Shown piece by piece: positions 7,810 to 10,266 of a stretch of 10,266 bases of DNA; within the stretch, counting starts at the first letter, position 1, and each line of letters opens with the position of its first letter. The DNA lies in assembly GCA_030044235.1 (NCBI GenBank), contig JASHWD010000005.1, forward strand, positions 1 to 10,266, in the 5' to 3' direction. The notes beneath the pieces are model-generated. The model saw only the letters and a program-made list of their open reading frames with translations. It did no database searches and was not told the origin of the DNA. This stretch comes from Candidatus Parvarchaeota archaeon. GTDB taxonomy: Archaea > Nanobdellota > Nanobdellia > Parvarchaeales > Parvarchaeaceae. The position numbers and the translations under genes are program-made.

Positions 7810-8373
7810 ATGAACAAAAAAACAATCATTTTATTGGCAGCTATAATAGTTGTAGCTACGGTGCTCGTTTTATTAAGTTACAAATTATATTTTACAAATA
7901 AGAGCACCCAGCCAACATTTTTACAAAGAGAAAATAATTTACAAGTATTCTCCTCACCAACTTTATCGTTTAATTTCACCGATGATTTCTCTCTTGTAAA
8001 CGCAAGCGGTCTGCTAGCTCCAAGCAATTATAATTCTGCTGTTATTTATTATAATTTAAACAGTTCATTGGTGATAAACGTGATTCAGAATGAAAGTAAT
8101 GAAACCTTTGATTATGATTATAGTCTATTAAAATCCGAGTTCTCGATGACTAATTACTCGTATACAAATATATCTACGAACGGTTACTCCGGCGTAGAAG
8201 TTATCTCAAAGTATCCCAGCATCTCATACGGGATAGTTTTAATAGCAGGGCCTTCCGGTTATTATACCGCGATTTATATAACTAATCCTTATTCTGCGTT
8301 TATAGGCACGGTAAACAACTTATTAAACACCGTAATGAAAACTATAAGATTTGCACCTTCGCCATTTATATGA
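7810..8373 (+). CDS. Small membrane-anchored extracellular protein, unknown function
   Basis: The protein is 187 residues long. It has a short basic N-terminus (M-N-K-K-T), one hydrophobic segment at about residues 6-26, then a C-terminal domain without further membrane segments that should face outside. The domain carries at least seven N-x-S/T sequons (around residues 55, 64, 84, 94, 97, 115 and 120), matching the giant protein's composition. Its order (amphipathic strands, G-Y-S-G-V-E-V-I, then G-I-V-L-I-A-G-P-S-G-Y-Y and a last amphipathic helix L-L-N-T-V-M-K-T-I) recalls PsbP/Mog1-like small domains, but this is a loose impression and no family is assigned. The start is chosen for its Shine-Dalgarno and because the upstream extension would read back over the preceding gene. 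Seven bases separate it from the giant gene's stop, so the two are probably one operon. Since the giant has no C-terminal anchor, this protein could help hold or assemble it; that is inference. Confidence 0.85.
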   Translation: MNKKTIILLAAIIVVATVLVLLSYKLYFTNKSTQPTFLQRENNLQVFSSPTLSFNFTDDFSLVNASGLLAPSNYNSAVIYYNLNSSLVINVIQNESNETFDYDYSLLKSEFSMTNYSYTNISTNGYSGVEVISKYPSISYGIVLIAGPSGYYTAIYITNPYSAFIGTVNNLLNTVMKTIRFAPSPFI

Positions 8374-8414
8374 TTTTATGTTTCGATTGGCAAATTTAGG
8401 ACATTAATACCTAT

Positions 8415-8912
8415 ATGAAAACTCGCACAAATATAGATAACATAAAGATAAAATTGGAAAAAGACACAAATATAATAGTTGGTCAAGCGCACTTTATTAA
8501 AACCACCGAAGATCTTTACGAAGCCCTTGTAACTTCATCGCCGGTAATAAAATTTGGGATAGCATTTAATGAAGCTTCCGGGCCGAGATTGGTAAGAACC
8601 GATGGAAATGATGATGTGCTTGTGAGGGCATCTTCAGAAATCGCAAAAAAGATAGGGTGTGGCCATATATTTGTCGTATTAATCAAGAACGCTTACCCGA
8701 TAAACGTCTTGAACAGAATAAAAGCCTTAGATGAGGTACTTAGCATTTACGTAGCAACAGCGAATGATATTTCGGTAATAGTCGCCGATGATTCCAATCA
8801 AGGCAGGGGTGTAATCGGAGTAATCGACGGTAAATCGCCTCTAGGATTAGAAAATCAGGAAGATAAAGATAAAAGAAAGAAATTTCTAAGAGATATTGGG
8901 TATAAACGATAA
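8415..8912 (+). CDS. Adenosine-specific kinase (PF04008 family)
   Basis: This 165-residue protein matches the archaeal/thermophile family named adenosine-specific kinase across nearly its whole length. Family-typical blocks run in order: G-Q-A-H-F-I-K-T (23-30), E-D-L-Y-E-A-L (32-38), K-F-G-I-A-F-N-E-A-S-G (46-56), R-L-V-R followed by G-N-D (58-66), G-C-G-H-I-F-V-V (81-88), Y-P-I-N-V-L-N-R-I-K (94-103), V-A-T-A-N (113-117) and G-R-G-V-I-G-V-I-D-G (130-139). The family is thought to bind adenosine and AMP and to phosphorylate adenosine, a cytosolic purine-salvage role, though experimental support is thin. It lacks the usual P-loop. The basic tail (K-D-K-R-K-K-F, about 151-157) is ordinary. The start ATG fits the family length; no clear Shine-Dalgarno is visible, and an AT-rich TTTATAT overlapping the previous stop (8366-8372) could be the TATA box. 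The tRNA gene begins at the base after its stop. Confidence 0.94.
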   Translation: MKTRTNIDNIKIKLEKDTNIIVGQAHFIKTTEDLYEALVTSSPVIKFGIAFNEASGPRLVRTDGNDDVLVRASSEIAKKIGCGHIFVVLIKNAYPINVLNRIKALDEVLSIYVATANDISVIVADDSNQGRGVIGVIDGKSPLGLENQEDKDKRKKFLRDIGYKR

Positions 8913-8996
8913 GTCGGGGTAGTACAGCGGTAGTACGCTGCCCTCATGAGTTGCTGTGAAAGGCAGAGGTCGTGGGTTCGAATCCCGCTCCCGACA
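8913..8996 (+). tRNA. tRNA-Met (CAU anticodon), intron-containing
   Basis: A full cloverleaf can be drawn by hand. The acceptor stem is 8913-8919 with 8989-8995 (one G-U at the seventh pair), with U8-A9 at 8920-8921. The D stem is GTAC/GTAC with loop AGCGGTA. The anticodon stem is CTGCC (8938-8942) with GGCAG (8962-8966), the variable loop is AGGTC, and the T stem is 8972-8976/8984-8988 with loop TTCGAAT. U8, A14, G15-C48, G18-G19 and discriminator A73 are in place, and CCA is not encoded. The anticodon loop has 19 bases; removing 12 leaves CTCATGA with anticodon CAU at 8945-8947. Other contiguous 12-base removals keeping U33 would give Ser or Leu anticodons, which the short variable loop excludes. 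The G1-C72 pair argues against initiator tRNA; elongator Met is likeliest, and Ile2 (C34 modified) cannot be excluded. Confidence 0.87.
8949..8960 (+). other. tRNA intron, 12 nt, canonical position 37/38
   Basis: Placing the cuts after 8948 and 8960 gives bulge-helix-bulge geometry: a three-base 3' bulge (AAA, 8959-8961), a four-pair central helix of 8943-8946 with 8955-8958 (C-G, U.U mismatch, C-G, A-U), a three-base 5' bulge (8947-8949), and one closing G-C over a UUG loop. The U.U mismatch makes it an imperfect substrate motif. It would be removed by the archaeal splicing endonuclease. Confidence 0.7.
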
Positions 8997-8997
8997 A

Positions 8998-9005
8998 TTT
9001 TATTA
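8998..9005 (+). promoter_or_regulatory. Possible TATA box for the nuclease gene
   Basis: TTTTATTA is centred about 27 bases before the ATG at 9028, the spacing expected for a leaderless archaeal transcript. It lies directly behind the tRNA 3' end, so the T-rich stretch could instead serve as the tRNA's terminator. Confidence 0.35.
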
Positions 9006-9027
9006 CCTTTAAACACCAGCTTATATT

Positions 9028-9450
9028 ATGGACTACAGTTTTTTAGAAGGACTGGTGATAGGCGCAATCATTTTTTCTTTTTTGTTCGTTTTTATAATGT
9101 GGATATTGGTAAGGCGTTTGGCAGCTAAACTTTTTGGCAACTGGATGAATACAAAGTTATCTAAAGAAGTAAATAAATCTCTCGAAATACAAAGACCGGT
9201 TATAAAAGGAAAGATAAGCGAAGAGATGTTTCCTATAACTTATGGAAAGCTTGGAAACCTATCGGATCTAAGATTTATCGGAAATCCAGTGGACTATGTT
9301 GCATTTGAAGGTTTGTCTGATCCGGGTAGAAAAGTAGACATAAAGTTCATAGAAGTAAAAACTGGGGCATCAAAATTGAATAAATCCGAAGAGAGGATAA
9401 AAGACGCCGTTCAAGACAAAAGAATAAGTTGGGATGAGATTTATCTTTAA
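9028..9450 (+). CDS. Membrane-tethered endonuclease related to archaeal Holliday junction resolvase (PF10107-like)
   Basis: The protein is 140 residues long. An N-terminal membrane helix (about residues 8-28, rich in I, F, L and V and ending in W-I-L-V-R-R) is followed by a basic linker and a soluble domain. The domain has the PD-(D/E)xK nuclease layout of the Holliday-resolvase-related family: V-I-K-G-K-I-S-E-E (58-66), S-D-L-R-F-I-G-N-P-V-D-Y (79-90, candidate metal-binding Asp89), then F-I-E-V-K-T-G (107-113, Glu109 and Lys111), and a final helix with R-I-K-D-A-V followed by I-S-W-D. The order and spacing match the family, which normally also has an N-terminal membrane helix. The usual charged coiled linker between membrane helix and nuclease is short here. 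The catalytic residues are all present, so it is probably active on DNA at the membrane; the exact substrate is not known for this family. The start ATG has no clear Shine-Dalgarno and fits leaderless initiation. Confidence 0.85.
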   Translation: MDYSFLEGLVIGAIIFSFLFVFIMWILVRRLAAKLFGNWMNTKLSKEVNKSLEIQRPVIKGKISEEMFPITYGKLGNLSDLRFIGNPVDYVAFEGLSDPGRKVDIKFIEVKTGASKLNKSEERIKDAVQDKRISWDEIYL

Positions 9451-9470
9451 AGTTTGTGCTCAGTAGATAA

Positions 9471-9479
9471 CTATTTAAG
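9471..9479 (+). promoter_or_regulatory. TATA box of the PRC-barrel gene
   Basis: CTATTTAAG is centred about 26 bases before the ATG at 9501, so transcription should begin at or next to the start codon. A run of nine A (9481-9489) lies between box and start. No Shine-Dalgarno is present, consistent with a leaderless mRNA. Confidence 0.6.
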
Positions 9480-9500
9480 TAAAAAAAAACAATTTTATTT

Positions 9501-9785
9501 ATGGCTTTAAAACTTAAAAACGTGGGCGCCACTTACGGCCTAAGAGTTTACACAGACAGCGGCTCTTATTTCGGTGACGTTGACGAAGCTATCATTCAGG
9601 ACAACAGAATAGTCGGTTGGAGAGTAAAAGCAGGGTCTTCTTCAAATCTTTCTAAAATGATAAAAGGCGCTAAAGGAGCTATAATACAGCACAACCTTGT
9701 AAGAGCGATAGATGATATAGTGATAATCTCAAATATCGTTGCATCGCCTTCAGAAGAAGAGCCGAGTCGAGAGCAGCAAATATAA
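9501..9785 (+). CDS. PRC-barrel domain protein
   Basis: The protein is 94 residues long. The PRC-barrel fold covers about residues 8-78: the opening G-L-R-V-Y-T-D-S-G (13-21), F-G-D-V-D-E-A (24-30), I-V-G-W-R-V-K (37-43), then I-I-Q-H-N-L-V-R-A-I-D-D-I-V-I-I (61-76). The G-x-x-V-x-D/E-x-x-G-D-V pattern is diagnostic of the superfamily, which includes the RimM C-terminal domain, photosynthetic reaction centre H subunit and many small archaeal proteins. A polar acidic tail (S-E-E-E-P-S-R-E-Q-Q) follows and is probably disordered. Small archaeal PRC-barrel proteins are adaptors; some in haloarchaea take part in FtsZ-based cell division, and others have been linked to RNA metabolism. No membrane segment or catalytic site is visible. 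Its position between a membrane nuclease and lonB does not settle its role. Confidence 0.86.
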   Translation: MALKLKNVGATYGLRVYTDSGSYFGDVDEAIIQDNRIVGWRVKAGSSSNLSKMIKGAKGAIIQHNLVRAIDDIVIISNIVASPSEEEPSREQQI

Positions 9786-9799
9786 TTCTAAGTTAGAAT
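9785..9799 (+). promoter_or_regulatory. Perfect 15-bp palindrome upstream of lonB (candidate operator)
   Basis: ATTCTAA-G-TTAGAAT has seven-base arms around one central base. It overlaps the last base of the PRC-barrel stop codon and ends eight bases before the lonB TATA box. That position would suit a dimeric regulator acting on lonB. The arms are too AT-rich and the loop too short to make a convincing terminator hairpin. Confidence 0.45.
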
Positions 9800-9807
9800 C
9801 TAAATGG

Positions 9808-9817
9808 TTTATAAATA
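9808..9817 (+). promoter_or_regulatory. TATA box of lonB
   Basis: TTTATAAATA is a near-consensus archaeal TATA box centred about 32 bases before the ATG at 9845. This predicts a transcription start about 5-8 bases upstream of the start codon, and no Shine-Dalgarno is visible in that short leader. Confidence 0.68.
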
Positions 9818-9844
9818 TACAAAGTCTTTAATCGAAAGCAAAAT

Positions 9845-10266
9845 ATGACGGATAATATATTTAGTATACCTTTCAAGACGACCGGAGATATAAAAACACC
9901 CTCAAAAATGGTCGATCAGGTAATAGGGCAAGAGCAGGCAGTAGAGATAATAAAAAAAGCCGCTACCCAGAGAAGAAATGTATTGCTTATAGGCATCCCA
10001 GGTACCGGTAAAAGCATGCTAGGACAAGCGTTGTCTGAACTATTGCCTGCAGAAAAACTGGTAGATATGATTTCTCTTCCAAATCCCAAGGACGAGAACG
10101 AACCGATAATAAAGACTGTACCAGCAGGAGAAGGCAAACGAATAGTTGCTCAGGCAAAAGCTAGAAATCTAACCGGAATCAACAGTAATAATAGTATCCT
10201 TGTATTCTTAGGCATCATGGTCGCTATTTTCATAGCTTATGATATAATAACTTACTGGGTTAGTAG
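9845..10266 (+). CDS. lonB: Archaeal LonB membrane-bound ATP-dependent protease (3' partial)
   Basis: The first 140 residues are in the window; the frame runs off the right edge. The N-terminus (F-K-T-T-G-D-I-K-T-P then V-I-G-Q-E-Q-A-V-E-I-I, about 10-36) is typical of archaeal Lon and lacks the large N-terminal domain of bacterial LonA. Walker A is G-I-P-G-T-G-K-S at residues 50-57. The family block L-P-N-P-K-D-E-N-E-P-I-I-K-T-V-P-A-G-E-G (78-97) follows, and a hydrophobic segment at about 117-134 begins the membrane insertion that LonB carries inside its AAA+ module between Walker A and Walker B. Walker B and the Ser-Lys protease dyad must lie beyond 10266; family members are roughly 620-700 residues. 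LonB is the main membrane-associated quality-control protease of archaea and degrades misfolded and regulatory proteins at the cytosolic face. It has its own TATA box and a palindrome upstream. Confidence 0.95.
   Translation, partial: MTDNIFSIPFKTTGDIKTPSKMVDQVIGQEQAVEIIKKAATQRRNVLLIGIPGTGKSMLGQALSELLPAEKLVDMISLPNPKDENEPIIKTVPAGEGKRIVAQAKARNLTGINSNNSILVFLGIMVAIFIAYDIITYWVS

Noticed and set aside
8954..8960. tRNA-His reading of the loop (C-T-GTG-A-A)
   Set aside because: Using this GTG leaves an extra base next to the stem or requires two introns, and archaeal tRNA-His normally has discriminator C73 with G-1; here base 73 is A.
8946..9128. Plus-strand open frame of 60 codons across the tRNA
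   Set aside because: It starts in the tRNA anticodon and runs into the nuclease gene in another frame; the tRNA and nuclease explain the sequence.
9347..9532. Minus-strand open frame of 61 codons
   Set aside because: It overlaps the end of the nuclease gene and the PRC-barrel promoter; no domain or start signal.
9916..10137. Minus-strand open frame of 73 codons
   Set aside because: Antisense to the conserved AAA+ module of lonB, including Walker A.

Overview
The window is archaeal. The evidence is the 5' end of a LonB-type membrane protease, an archaeal adenosine-specific kinase (PF04008 family), a small PRC-barrel protein, a tRNA with a 12-nt intron in the anticodon loop, and genes whose start codons lie about 26-33 nt downstream of TATA-like boxes, as in leaderless or near-leaderless transcripts. 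The DNA is AT-rich by eye. The surface protein is poor in charged residues, rich in N-glycosylation sequons, and carries repeats with an F-x-E-S-G-L-P-S-G core known from Thermoplasmata and acidophilic Micrarchaeota/Parvarchaeota. An acidophilic DPANN archaeon (Micrarchaeum/Mancarchaeum-like) or a Thermoplasmata relative is my best guess. That placement is inference, not proof.

Layout, all genes on the plus strand. Positions 1-7802 hold what looks like one giant secreted surface protein of at least about 2,600 residues, already open at the left edge. A -1 frameshift near 3998-4005 splits it into an upstream part (1-4005) and a downstream part (open from 3978, first ATG 4089, stop 7802). The upstream part consists of unrecognised, probably beta-rich modules. 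The middle (about 4089-5130) is Cys-rich. The C-terminus (6090-7799) is an array of seven ESGLPSG-type beta-sandwich-like repeats, three of them exactly 77 residues long. A small membrane-anchored, sequon-rich protein (7810-8373) follows almost without a gap, with its own Shine-Dalgarno, and is probably co-transcribed.

Positions 8415-10266 are housekeeping. In order they are an adenosine-specific kinase; a tRNA-Met(CAU) that begins at the base after the kinase stop codon; a membrane-tethered PD-(D/E)xK nuclease related to Holliday junction resolvases; a PRC-barrel protein; and lonB, cut by the right edge. A perfect 15-bp palindrome sits just upstream of the lonB TATA box and may be an operator.

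No mobile element, CRISPR array or rRNA was seen, and no gene-free stretch exceeds 300 bases. The most unusual content is the giant, frameshifted repeat protein with its small membrane partner, and the tRNA with its short intron, its unexpected G37 and its zero-base junction to the upstream gene.
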